Below are positions 21,901-33,486 of a stretch of DNA of 64,000 nt, one piece after another (positions within the stretch are counted from its first letter, which is position 1; each line of letters begins with the position of its first letter). Location of the stretch: contig OZ038466.1 in the NCBI GenBank assembly GCA_964036295.1, positions 9,326,001 to 9,390,000 on the forward strand, read 5' to 3'. Below the pieces are notes generated by a model. The model made no database searches. It was given only the letters and a program-made list of their open reading frames with translations, and was not told the origin of the DNA. Source of the DNA: Plumapathes pennacea (taxonomy: Eukaryota; Cnidaria; Anthozoa; Antipatharia; Myriopathidae). Made by a program: the position numbers and the translations under genes.

Positions 21901-24900
21901 AAAGACAGATAACATTAAACAAATGAAGACTCTTTGTAGTTTTATAGTCAGTTACTTCATGCGCTGTTTATAGTGAAATATTTAACATGAAATGATGTCG
22001 GCGCTATTTTTTGATACAGAACACTGATTTGTATCCGTAAAAAGTACCTTGTGTTATATTGTGTGATGGTTGCTAATCTATATGACAGCGAGTTTAGTCG
22101 GATATGTACAGTAGGACACGTGGGTTGACGTTTGAAGTTTAATACTTTGCCAGGACAAGGCTCTATTAATATGGATTATGTATAGTAGTTAGTTTTATTT
22201 ATATTTTTGACTGCAGAAAAGGTAAAAATAAAGTGTGTTGGTGCACGCGCGAGTAGAGCTGCCGGATGGCGCAATAAAAGAAAAGCGCGCGTTGTCTTCA
22301 TTTCCACAAACATAAAAATCAAACCTCACCATAATGAATCACAATGAAGCTTACCTTGCGTCAAGTCTTTCATGAAGGGTCGAAAGAGTTTTTGTTTTAC
22401 TTCAAGGGTGTAAGGGGTTCCTCTGTATGAGACATACATGATGGTGCATATTTCCCTATATGAGACTTGGATTTCACGATACATGAAAGGTGTAAGGGGT
22501 TTCTGTATGAGACATACATGATAGGTGCAGTGAGACGTCCTTATGTGAGTTTTACAAGAAGAGCCGATATTTCCCTACATGAGACTTACGTGGGGATACG
22601 AGACTTGAATTGGGCGATGATTGTGTTCACTGTCCCTCTTGTTTTGTTGACCAATGGTGCACTCCTTAGAGAGTGCTCACAGTTGCCAAGACGAAGTGGC
22701 GGAGGGGTTATTATAAAGCGGGCCTATCAGAGCAATTACGGTATTTTACAAAGGACCTACAGGGTTAATTTGTACTGCGTCTTAAAATAAAGATTAAGTG
22801 GGGGAGGGGAGGGGTTATTATAGAGCGTTATAGAGCAATTGTGTAGTCGTACTGAAGGTGTCATGATATTGGCTTCTACTCGTCACATTAAAATTAACAT
22901 AATGAATGAACAATAAAATCTTGAACTTGCAGACCTTGTATCTGTGTGTTCTTCTTGCTGCTGTGCATGGTGTTTGCAGTTGCCCGATAGATATACAGTA
23001 TAACAATTTTGAGGTATCAATTTCATTGAATAAACATCTTATTCTCAGTGACCAAATCAAGTGTAACGAAGTGTTATCCTCTAGATTAAAGCACGATCTT
23101 TTAGGTTCAGCTTCAAACGGGTCGTCATCTCGAAAACTAATATTCGAGTGTCAGTCACGGCAAAATATCCGGGACGTTTATAGTCGTCCGTCGAATTGCT
23201 TGGCCTTGTATCAACATCTTGTTGTATAAAATCACTTACATCGGTACTTTATGGTTTCTCAATTCAATGAACTGCTTAGCAACCTCGCCTGGAGGTCGTA
23301 CGCCAGACTGACACACGAATATTAGATTTCGAGATGGCGACCCGCTTGGAGTCTCCAAATAGCGCAATACTACAGCATTAGAGTCGTGATTATTACCCTC
23401 GCAGAGCTCGGGGATTATTTAATTTTGCTCTAGGCTCACGGACAGACATTTTATTTGCATTTATTGAGACCGCCAGCTAGGCAATGTAGTATATGTTAAA
23501 TGTTAGCCTGCGAACGCAGCCCAACAGGTAAAACCGCCATTCTTGATTCCATTGGCAACCGTCTCACTGCACTACGAGTAACAGCTACAGTAGAACGCCG
23601 CTATCACAAACTCTCAGGGGAAGCGCGAAACAGTTCGAGATAGCGGGGTTCTACCAAGGGAAATTCCTACCAAGCGAAAAATTGTCGGATTCTGTTCGAG
23701 ATAACCAAGTTCGAGATTTCGAGTTCGAGATACCGGAGTTCTACCGTACTTGGAAGCGACCACGGCGAAATGGTCCAGGACCTGCCTCTGCGGGCCCTGG
23801 GTCTCCTAGGATGATGTATGATCGACTCACAGTGATATCTGATTGAGCCGCACTATTATAAATGCCTGTGACGCATGACCTTTCATCAGGACATCTATTT
23901 GTGTCCGGCGCCGCTGAGCCGGAAGTGAATGGAATGCCAAGCATGAATATAAACACAACGCGTGCACTTGAGTCCTGGATTAGATGTTCTCTTTGAGTCA
24001 GGATACAAAGTTTACTTTACCCTCCCTCTAAATTTCCGAAGCTTTCATTGAGTGGCTGCAAAGATGCGCAGTGAAACTACGCCGCCATGCCCTCTTTATC
24101 CAATCCGTCCAAAACATAGGGGAGGGGTTAAGTAAACTTTGTATCCAGCCTCACAGAGAACGTCAACTAATCCAGGATTAAGTGCACGCGTGGTGTTTAT
24201 GTTTGCTGCTCGGCATTCCACTCACTTCCGGCTCAGCGCCGGACACAAATAAATGTCCATCCGTCATTGGTGCTTATAATAGTGCGGATCCCTCTAAATT
24301 TCCGAAGCTTTCATTGAGTGGCTGTAAAGATACGCAGTGAAACTACGCCGCCAACTTCATTCCTCGCGCTGCATGCCCTCTTTATCCAACCCTTCCAATA
24401 CGCAGAGAGAGGGGTGGTTCAACTCACTGCGTGTCCCGAGAAAGTTGCAAAAACTTAGGCGGAGGGGTGGTTTAATTTCGCCGCGTATCACGCGTAGACT
24501 TTAGCTAATGCTTTAAAACTTAGGGGGAGGGGTGGTCTAATTTCACTCAGCGTATCCGCATATACACCTCAGTGATGCTCCAAAAACTTGGGGAGTTCAC
24601 TGCGTATCCACGTACCCATCACTTTCGGGTACAAATGCGGGTACAGTCAACTCTCTAAGACGGACACCTGGTAGAGCGGTCCCTGCCGTTTCTTCAGTAT
24701 TTCCCCGACTGAACTCCACGAACACCTCTCTAAAACGGACGAACGGTTGCTGTTCCCAAGGGTGCCCGTCTTAAAGGAAGTTGACTGTATTCTGTAGTTA
24801 CTCCCAAAATCAATACTTACAATAAACAGTCACCGAGATGAAAGCTCGCTCCTTGTTTCCTCTGCATTCGTAGCGCCCCCTGTCGGTTCTGTTGGCGGGG

Positions 24901-25928
24901 TTCATCACTAAATAATAGTAGTTGCCCTGCCCTTCCACGTGGACACGCTTAGACTTGTCTGTTGGAATCAGACGTCCGTCAGTGAACCAGCCCGTGAAAG
25001 TTTCTTCTGTGACGGAGCAGTCGATTCTAGATCGCTTGCCTTCCACGGCCTGGTGAGGCCCCTGAGGGAGCATGACTTTCCCATCTGCGCAGAATGTAGA
25101 AAGCAATTGCAGTGGTCAGTCCAAGGAAAACAGACTAGACATCAAAGAGAGAGAGATAAAATTTATCAGGATATGAGGACACTTTAGTGCAAACTATTGC
25201 CACTTAGAAATTTCATTTTGCTTAAAGTTATGAGAGTAATTAAACATCCATCCAGAAGTCAACAAAGATGTTATCTCAGAAAACTTCCTTGCGCTTCGTG
25301 TAGTTGTGACGTCATCTGATTACACTATAAATACATGTTACATTCCTCGCGTGACAAACGGAAGACAGTAAATGATATAAGTAGTTCGAAAGGCTCATGT
25401 TCTGTTTTTTTAATGTTTTTTTATTCTGCATTTCTCACAAAGCCATATGCATATTAATATGGTGATCCAGCCTCCCAGGGGGGGAGGAAGGGGGGATACT
25501 GGACGTACGCTGATGTTACCCTATTGGAATTAATCTGTATTTTACTTTAGCAACCAAGACTACAAGGCTTAAATTTGCCTTAATTTGTGACGCGGTTCAT
25601 GATTGAACCTCAACAATTGCACCATATCCGATAGAATAACACAAATGTCAGATTATCTCAATTTGCATAGCAAAACTGATAAAAGCTGCTTTTCATACGA
25701 TTGAAGGAAGTGAACCCTGTATTGATTAAAGCCAAAGTCCAGGGCGCTTGTGGAATCAGTCTGATTAGATCGCCTGTCCTCGACAGTACAGTACTAATGG
25801 TTTTCGAACCTCGCAGCCTGACACGGTGTTCCTAAACAGCAATACAATATCTTTAATAACATACCTGATATTATCGCCAGAAACGCGGCCAAAAGTAGCA
25901 GTGCTGTAGTCACAGCGTCAACCTTCAT
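18884..25928 (-). CDS. Short Ig-Ig-FN3 protein with GPI-type tail (gene B, paralog of gene A)
   Basis: Five exons, 25865-25928, 24821-25084, 20725-21000, 19902-20186 and 18884-18957, all joined in phase 1, give 963 nt and 320 residues. Order: signal peptide (1-21, MKVDAVTTALLLLAAFLAIIS), Ig1 (22-109), second Ig (110-201), FN3 (202-296), and a tail (297-320) that starts CSSA, runs on as AVTASSLVLAVLSSMVIFC and stops at TAG. A small-residue cluster followed by an uncharged hydrophobic end with no cytoplasmic part is the pattern of a GPI attachment signal, so the product is probably lipid-anchored at the cell surface. Ig1 shares TGWF..DG..IP...SKRVHVE with Ig1 of gene A; the second Ig (IKCAFDGDPVP) matches Ig5 of gene A (IRCAFFGFPPP); FN3 matches FN3-1. 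This suggests duplication with loss of Ig2-4. A 2.4 kb transposon sits in the intron between the two Ig exons. A possible polyadenylation signal (AATAAA on the minus strand) lies at 18468-18473. Less certain: the last exon, and whether further exons are skipped. Confidence 0.78.
19214..19318. repeat. Near-perfect hairpin, about 45 bp arms
   Basis: The left arm starts ACAATTATTCGCC and contains GGTGAATAGCGGTGGA; the right arm contains TCCACCGCTATTCACC and ends GGCGAATAATTGT. It directly abuts the next element (19321-19516) and lies between the FN3 exon and the GPI exon of gene B. Confidence 0.8.
19321..19516. repeat. 196 bp MITE with exact 19 bp terminal inverted repeats
   Basis: The ends TAGTATATACCACACAAGT and ACTTGTGTGGTATATACTA are exact inverted copies. 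It has no coding potential. It lies in the last intron of gene B. Confidence 0.8.
21053..23420. mobile_element. 2.4 kb non-autonomous transposon-like element, copy 1
   Basis: The sequence reappears in inverted orientation at about 51822-54215 over its full length. Shared blocks include the left end (TTCGCAGGTATCCC and GAAAAACCCAGCTCAAC), the TGACGTCACGATAGTTTTCA block, the array of TGTATGAGACATACATGAT units at about 22418-22600, and the right end CGTGATTATTACCCTCGC. No transposase or reverse transcriptase motif is seen. A minus-strand open frame at 21144-21599 is partly conserved in the second copy. It is inserted in the large intron between the Ig exons of gene B. The class is unresolved: I see neither long terminal repeats nor clear target duplications. 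Confidence 0.7.
23560..24800. repeat. Complex repeat cluster with inverted and direct duplications
   Basis: About 23570-23735 is a short element whose ends read GTAGAAC and GTTCTAC. Segments at about 23862-24022 and 24128-24290 are inverted copies sharing CCGGAAGTGA, GGACA..TATTTGTGTCCGGC and GGATACAAAGTTTAC blocks. CCTCTAAATTTCCGAAGC (24023 and about 24291) is a direct repeat. About 24650-24790 belongs to the ACAGTCAACTCTCT..GACGGACACC family also found at 40151, 48393 and 56131. Confidence 0.55.
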
Positions 25929-28670
25929 TCTGCGTTTTACTACCTGGATACAGGGAAGGAACGAAATGAGTGCGCGTTTACTCAGATTAGACAATCACAC
26001 ATGTGACAAAGGATCGATGACGATCTCGTTCCTCTCACAATATTCAAGTCAGACCGATGACAGACACGCATTAAATGACTAGATGCGAAGCATATGCACC
26101 TTTCTTTCACTTTTTAAGATCGACGTGTTGTGTCCTCAGTTAGGGTGGAAATGAAAATTCACGTTTTTGGGTGCCAATATATAAAGAGTCTAAAGATATA
26201 AACCCTATCGCCAAACATGGGCGCAAGGCGTTGTTTGGACAAGAGATGAATTGCAATATTTATATTCCATTTACCGAGTGTACTTTCACCGGTAACACCC
26301 ACACCCATAACACGCCAAGACGCATACCTTTCCTAACAAAAACGAGGACTGAAAAACCATTGGCACAGAACGTTTGAAGAGGAGGATGTTTTTAATTTAA
26401 AATAATGATAAACAAGAGTTGTGTCAATACTCGCTGTTTTTCCTCGCAACAAGATGTAAATGTCATGTAAATGTCATTACGGGTACCAACTTCGAAAAAG
26501 TGTATGTTGGTCACATAAAATTTTAATGCCAGCGGAATATTGGTCCCGGCTTTGATGCTTTTGGTCGAAAAGGTTATACGCTACGAGACCCGTGACATCA
26601 ACTGAGCATCGCGTGATCCGCTTTAACGCTCCTCCGAACCGTGAACAGCGTAAAGCAAAACCTGATACCAGGTGATTTTTAAAATATGTTTTCAAATGTA
26701 CACATTAGAAAGAAAGGCGGGACTTCTCGCTTGTGTCAGAACCGAATTTTGTTGCAGGAGGTCACATCCTCCTTCCAAGGCTCTTCTCCCTACCCATATC
26801 CCTGGGCCCTTTGCAGATCTGGTCACATGACCCAAAATCCACCACGTGAATGAAAAATAATCACTTGAGTGGCCAAAATGGCTGGAAGGAGCATAAAAAA
26901 TATTTAGAAATGCAAAATTTCAGGCTCACGGCATTATGGATCAAATTTGGCAGCACTTGAAGCGGCGAATATTAAAAATTTCTACATGTCTTTTTCGTGC
27001 CCTTTCCATTTCTGGCACCCAAACTCATTAGCCTTAGGTGGTGCATGTGGTGATGCGTGCCAAAACAGTGAGAGGTCCAATAGACGGGAACTGTACACAA
27101 GCATGTCAAAAAGTCGGGGCTTCATGTTGGGACTCACGGGCCAATATTCGAAAAACTGGCGTAAGCTTCGGCGACAACAGGCCACGTAAAAATCGGTTGA
27201 ACGCAAAACTGATTTACATCCGTCTCAGTTTGTGGTTCAGTAGAGCAACTGACTCGGCCCTCAAAAGTCGCCAGACGCAGGCTAGCACGACTAGTCAGTT
27301 TGAATCTAAACTCGCGCGAGGTGTTCCTTCCGGCAATTGAACATTCCGTTGATAAAATAAACAGGAAAATATATATGTAGAGGATGTCGGTTCGTAGAAC
27401 CGCTCGAGTTAAAGTGGATAAACTGATTTAGATACTTGCGGCTCCTGAGAATGGCAGTTCTGTCGATCGAGCTGGCCTTGTTTTCGTTCCGTCAGTCTTA
27501 ATTAACAAGGGTTAATACTTACAGACGATCCAAACCTTCAGGAGCCCTGTGTTTTGACTGTCGAGTCCCAATGGACGTGTTCCGTGTATATTTAAAAAAA
27601 CGATGAAGAATAAATGAGGAGTTCGCGCCAAAGAAATAATTATCAAACTAATAAGGTGTTAAGTTTTGCGTCTGGAGACCAATATTTTCCACTATATTAC
27701 GCCCAACATCACAACGCTCTCAAAACACCAATATTCTTGGTTTGCATGTGACGTCATAAGAAGGCCATCACAGAAGTAACGCACCCTACAAGTCCGATAC
27801 ACTAATATGTTCAAGACTGTTATGCCTTAATACTTACTGCAAAATTCTGGGTCGACACAAAATATCTATCGGGAGCTATGGACGTTTGAATACCGTGACA
27901 ACAAAACCGTGTGACACGCTCGTGGCCGACTAAAATCGTTGCTTGTGTCTGAATTATAAAGTTTTCCTTCACGAAACATTTTAAAATTGGCACTGCGAAG
28001 GATGTGAAGTAACATAGAATCAAACTGAGTCGTACATTAGCTTCATTTCGTGTTCCGAGTTATTGGCCGCCATGTTGGTGTACAACCTTGGTCCACCAAC
28101 ATGGCGCCGCATACAAACTCTTATCAAATCTCCAAAAAACAAATTGCCGCTGCTTCGCCAAAATTAAGCCTGGACAATCCAAAATTGGCATCTGGACTAA
28201 TTCAGGTGTGCTCTTTTCAGTTCTGGAGTCAGAAAGGTACAATCTGTTATTTTGGAGGGTGCTGCGGTCACGTGGCCCGTGAAAACCACGTGAGTGCAAA
28301 CCAAGAATAGTCTCATATATCGACTTAGGAAGCTTAATCACGCAAGATTCGTTGAATTATTATTATTGCAGATTTATATGATATATTTTCAGTTGAGGGT
28401 GAAGCTCTTCTCTCAATACGGCTTGATCGCATGCAGTTTTTGGCAACCATAATCATCCGATAGGCGCGGTCGCCTCGCTTATAGTGTAATGGTTAGACTA
28501 GGCATGGACGGTTAATACTGCTGATTCATGCTTCTAGTCAGTTGATACGTTGGCCGGGCGATATATCGGCCAATACCTGCAGTTTCCCCCGAAAATTGCG
28601 GTACGAGAACCTTCGGCAGATGCCAAAACCTTCCAGCCCGTACAACAGACGGCTACAAGACAGCTATATT

Positions 28671-28914
28671 CTGGGCCCGGTTTTTCGAAAGCCGATTAAG
28701 CTAATCCAGGATTAACGAAATTCTTTCTGACGACCTCTCTGCCAATAAAATGCAGGGTTTTGTTCAAATATGGATTAAAAGCTTGTTTTAGCTGAATACG
28801 TATCAAGGAAATCGTTGCAGGACAAAATCTTCACATTTTCAGGCTTATAAATGACAAGAAAGTTTACACCTAATCCAGGATTAGCCTAATCGTGTTTTGA
28901 AAAACCGGGCCCAG
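28671..28914. repeat. 244 bp MITE, ends CTGGGCCCGGTTTTTC
   Basis: The left end CTGGGCCCGGTTTTTCGAAA and the right end TTTTGAAAAACCGGGCCCAG form long inverted repeats. AAGCTAATCCAGGATTA near the left end and TAATCCAGGATTAGCCTAAT near the right extend the pairing. Confidence 0.75.
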
Positions 28915-29166
28915 ATGTATAAAGACAAGAACAAGATTTGCCCTATCTATATTCAAAATCTATTTACAGCTCATGACAAAGGACGTTTCCTGAGGAATGC
29001 GGACTTCCTAATACCTAGACCTTGTATTAAGCCGACACTTCACAATTCCCCAGGGGTGTCCGCTTAATACAGGCTTGACCGTACATATACCGACATAAAT
29101 TATTCATACAGACACATGTAAGGATGCAACAAGGTATATATGTTAACCTCCAGATGAAAATGGTCA

Positions 29167-32100
29167 GGTGAAAAACGAAAACGCGTTTAAATCCCCGTTT
29201 AAAAGAAAACGCGTTTATACGATCGTTTAAACGCGTCTAAAATTCGTTTAAACGCATCTTAAACGAAACCACTTTATTCCATTTAAACGCGAACTTGACT
29301 CCAAACAATAATTAATCTCATTATAGTAATTGTCACATTTCAAGTGCTCATGCATGAGCGTCAGCCCGTTGAGCATGTTTATGAAAGCCGGATATCAAGA
29401 GTTCAGAGTTTAGTTCTTGTCTTGCTTTGGGGCCGTTGCGCTGTTTTGTTTTGTTTTGTTTTGTTTTTTGTTTTGTTTTTTGTTTGTTTGTTTGTTTGTT
29501 TGTTTTTTTTTCAACGAAGGCCATTTAATCGAACAACAACTGGAGATACTCGCAACATGACTACACTCACTCAAAGTTCACTCAATGCAACTTATAGTCC
29601 CAAGATCATGTTCAATGAAACAATCACTTGCCCAGCATACCAAGCTTGCTTTGAATTAGGTGTAGACGTACATTTAAAGTATGAATCCTTATGCACAACG
29701 TATGCACTACCAGTAGAGGAAGGCTTTCTAATTTCAAAAAAAAAAAAAAAAAAAATGTGATCGAAATTTGTAGACTTGGCCATCCACACCCAATCAAAGG
29801 TATTAAACTTATGCAACATTCGCAGTCCCAAGATCGTGCCGTTCAAAGAAACAACCACTTGCCTTATCAGAACATTGCATACCAAGTTTAATTTGAAATA
29901 GTTTAATTTGAAATAGGTGTCTCCGGGGAGTTACCGGATATCTAATTTGCTCTTCGAGATAGGCTATTCAGTGACAAAACTTAAAAAAGCTAAGTATGAA
30001 AAGCAATTTCGTATTTCTAAGTGCACTCTTTTTCGCAATCGCTGTAACCTTCAAGCTGACAGATCGCATATGAGCAACAGCCTAATTCCGATTACTCAAG
30101 TAAACTGTAGAACCAAAAACATAATTATTAAAGAATAAGGCTCACACATAATTTATTTACATTTTAATAAGATTACAAAGGATTAATAAGCCTTTTCAAA
30201 GCCGCTTTTGAGTTTTGAAAGCGAATGAAAGATTTATAGAAAGGGTCTTCTTCCAGCCGTCTACATTGTAGCTCTTCTTGTCGAACGTGGCTGGGGACTG
30301 CTAGGCTGGATACAGTGTCCTGCTCTTCCCCTACTCACTGCAGGGTACCATACGTGCAATTGGTCTTTCTTGTTTGGTTCTCTTTTGTCTTTGTCTCTTT
30401 CTTCTCTCTTTCTGGTATCTCCTACGCGATTCTGTCATATTATTCCCCATCTATATAAAGCGTATAGGAGTCAACTTAGCCGAAATGTGGTGAAAACATT
30501 GTCGTTCTGCATGTCGTGATCAAACTTCGCATTGATTGATGGCATCTTCCGGCCCGTGGTTCCCCTTGTAGTTCATACTTCACCATGTTCTCAATGGGAC
30601 GTGCGCGAACTTTGGCTCAATCGTATCACCATTTACCTTATCCCAAGCTTTATGGGATCCATGTGCGAGGAGACTTATCATTCTGTTTCAGCCAAGAAAA
30701 CATTTATAGCGAGCGCAGTGGTATAACTAATACGTTACAATATGTGCAAGTCCCAGTTTATCAAATAAGCCGGGAATGATAGTATAATGTTCAAGCAACA
30801 CGAGCCATACTTGGAAACAAAGGTTAAATCTTCTCACAACCAATTTTATCATCTCAATTTTGCTACTAAACTGACTGTAGCGGCAAACTCAAATCCGGTC
30901 CAATATTGACACGTAACAGGTGTTGCTCAGGAATAGCTTGCAGTAAATTTATCGGTATTCTCGACGACTACGATTTAAAGGATGGGTAAAAAATACAGCT
31001 AACCTTCAACCAAGTGTACCAAGACCAAGAAAGTATCTGCCAGCCTTCTCGACTCAGCCTTCCTGACTTTCCCGCGTATAAACTTGGCAGTGACGCTAAT
31101 GCCGAGCATTAGGCCACAAGTGGTTTGTATCACGACAATTGACAGTTCTAAGTCGCCTGGGGGGTGAGTCACGAAATAATTATGACAAAAAAAAAAAAAA
31201 AAAAAAGCTAAGCAAAAAATTTTACAAACGTGCTTCTTGGCTGGTAATTCTTCGCGTTTTGGGCAAGTTGTCGAGTCAGTGCACGGCATATCGTGATGTA
31301 CTGGCGCCTTCGGAATTCAGTTTACAGACGTCAATTGTACCCTTTGGGAGGGGGGGGAGAGAGGGGGGCACTGTACCGCGGAAATTCCGTCCAGTCTTCA
31401 CCGATCTAATCTAATAGTGGTTTCGTCTTTGCATCACAGGAAAATGCTGTACTTGTTGCTATGCATGATCGCATGTTTTAATCAAATATTTAGCATGAAT
31501 TAAAAGAACCCGCCTGTGAAACTTCACTAGCTTTCCCAAGAAACAAATCTTCACCCAGCCCCAGGAACTCTGTGACTTGCCTCTTATTGCAGTATGACCA
31601 TTACTCAGGAAAGGAATTTATTAAATAGATTCATTCTTCTCTGTACGGCGAACAATACCCGTGGATGACGAAAATCGCGTGTTCTCTTTGCCAATAAAGC
31701 AAACTAATCGGCACATTTCAACCGACTACAACCACGACGTACGTAGGAAATTATGTCGAGCACCGTATACAAGATAATGACAAACCAAGTATTCATTATC
31801 AAAGGATAAGAAACTTGTAATCGAACACTTCATAGGCATAATAACAAACTGTAATCTCATTACCATACGGTAATCTCATTACCAGAAAAACGAACAAAAA
31901 AACGCGTGTAATTTAAAGTGCGCATAAGCCCAAAAATGATATCTTTACAATCGAATCTACATGACGGAAATATGTTGACTATTAGAATAAGTCTGCGCTT
32001 TAACGCTGCGCCTTTGAGTTATAAAGGTTTATATTTTGAATATGGTAATGACGTGACGTCAAAGAAGGAACAATTTATTATACAAAATCTTGTTGGCAGA

Positions 32101-32537
32101 GATAATTGACATTTTATCAACGTCCATTTTATATTTGTATTCCGTGTAAATGATTTTACCAAATACTTTGTATGAATCTGGAAAAAGTTCTAATCACGAA
32201 GAGAAAGAAATAACATTGAATTACTTCTTTGACGTCACGTCATTACCATATCCGAAATATAAACCTCTATAACTTATAGGCGCAATGTTGAAACACAGAA
32301 ATAATCTAATAGTCAACTATTTACTTTATGTAGAATCGATTGTGAAGATATCACTTTTGGGCTTATGTGCACTTTAAACGCGTTTATAAATCGTTTAAAC
32401 GCGTTTAAAACTCGTTTGAACGCGTTTAAAAATCGTTTGAACGCGTTTAGAAATCGTTTAAACGCGTTTTATAATCGTTTAAACGCGTCTAAATAACTCA
32501 TAAAAACGCGTTTAAACGCGTTTTCGTTTTTTCACCT
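29167..32537. mobile_element. Possible 3.4 kb element bounded by TTTAAACGCG arrays
   Basis: The left boundary reads GGTGAAAAACGAAAACGCGT and the right boundary is its inverted counterpart (ACGCGTTTTCGTTTTTTCACC, written here with one extra T). Arrays of a roughly 20 bp unit, CGTTTAAACGCGTTTAAAA, follow inward from both ends (29171-29288 and 32376-32533). The interior shows no recognisable protein. The alternative is two independent array fragments. Confidence 0.5.
31912..32378. repeat. Foldback element with about 190 bp arms
   Basis: The left arm starts TTTAAAGTGCGCATAAGCCC and passes through TGGTAATGACGTGACGTCAA. The right arm holds TTGACGTCACG-like CTTTGACGTCACGTCATTACCA and ends GGGCTTATGTGCACTTTAAA. 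About 80-90 bases separate the arms. It directly joins the right TTTAAACGCG array. Confidence 0.75.
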
Positions 32538-32715
32538 TAATGACCCTTTTTATCAGGAGGGTCACATATACTGTACGTCCAGACAGTACATATACAGTCA
32601 AACCTGTATAAATCGGACACCTTTGGGAAATTGTGAAGTGTCCACTAAATACAGGTAAAGTTTGCAGTATCTTACTGGGAGTAGATTTTCGGGACTTGGA
32701 CAGTGTGTCCGCGGC

Positions 32716-32926
32716 TTAACCTTTTCACTCCCAAGAGTGACCAACTTTAATTTTCTCCTTCAGTTTCTCACCAGAAATATATCATACAGAAAGGAGAACT
32801 TGGCTTTTGATACCTTGTTCATATGAAAACTGATTAAACTATCAATTCTCACTACATTGCTCATACAGTTCCTTCTTAAAAGGTTAAGAGAATCTGTATT
32901 TTGAGCTTGGGAGTAAAATGTTTGAC
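32716..32926. repeat. TTAA-family MITE
   Basis: The left end is TTAACCTTTTCACTCCCAAG; the right end is decayed (CTTGGGAGTAAAATG). Interior blocks CACCAGAAATATATCATACAG and GAGAACTTGGCTTTTGATACC are shared with the other members. Confidence 0.7.
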
Positions 32927-33274
32927 TGTATACACGTATGTATACGTATAGCCATCTTGCTTTTGCTTTACCGTGTGAACCAGTCAGGATTGATTAATTT
33001 AATCGAGCTTTGAACAACCGGGTCCTGCTCCCTGAAGGAATGTCCGACTCAGTTTGTTTGTTTGATTCAAATAAGTTTGAAAAACATGTTCTCGAGGACG
33101 GAGCCCTTCCACATTTATCTGCAGCCCTTTTTCAACCTTTTTTTATTCTTCGCCTCCTGGGGAACTATGTGTTCCGTACACAAAAGTATTCCGTATCACC
33201 TGCCTTGTTTACAATTAATAATTAAGCTTCGACTTATCACGACGGGTAATCACGACTTGCGTCGCGACATTAGT

Positions 33275-33486
33275 TTAACCCTTTCACTCCCAATTTCAAA
33301 ATGCAGATTCTCCAGACTTGTTAAGGGGGAAATGTATGAGTAGTGTAATGAGAATCGATAGTTTTAATGAGCTATCAACTGAGCAAGGTATCAAAAGCCA
33401 TATTCTCTTTACTGTATAATATATTTGTGCTGCCGAAACTGAAAGAGAAAACTGAACTTGGTTACACTTGGAAGTGAAAGGGTTAA
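33275..33486. repeat. TTAA-family MITE, inverted orientation
   Basis: It is bounded by TTAACCCTTTCACTCCCAA and CTTGGAAGTGAAAGGGTTAA, with TTAA on both sides. The interior block GGTATCAAAAGCCATATTCTC is the complement-strand form of the family sequence. Confidence 0.8.

Noticed and set aside
22906-23229. 107-codon frame with a hydrophobic start (TLYLCVLLAAVHGVC), resembling a secreted protein
   Set aside because: It lies inside the 2.4 kb element and the frame is broken by indels in the second copy.
26947-27340. Overlapping plus and minus frames of 74-100 codons
   Set aside because: No recognisable motif, splice sites or codon signal; possibly an old repeat.
28482-28495. TAGTGTAATGGTTA, a tRNA A-box-like sequence
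   Set aside because: No proper B box or cloverleaf follows; at most a decayed tRNA-derived SINE.
29344-29760. 138-codon frame with a phenylalanine/valine-rich stretch resembling a membrane segment
   Set aside because: The hydrophobic part is the translation of a TTTTG simple repeat and the end is a poly-A run; no splice or homology support.
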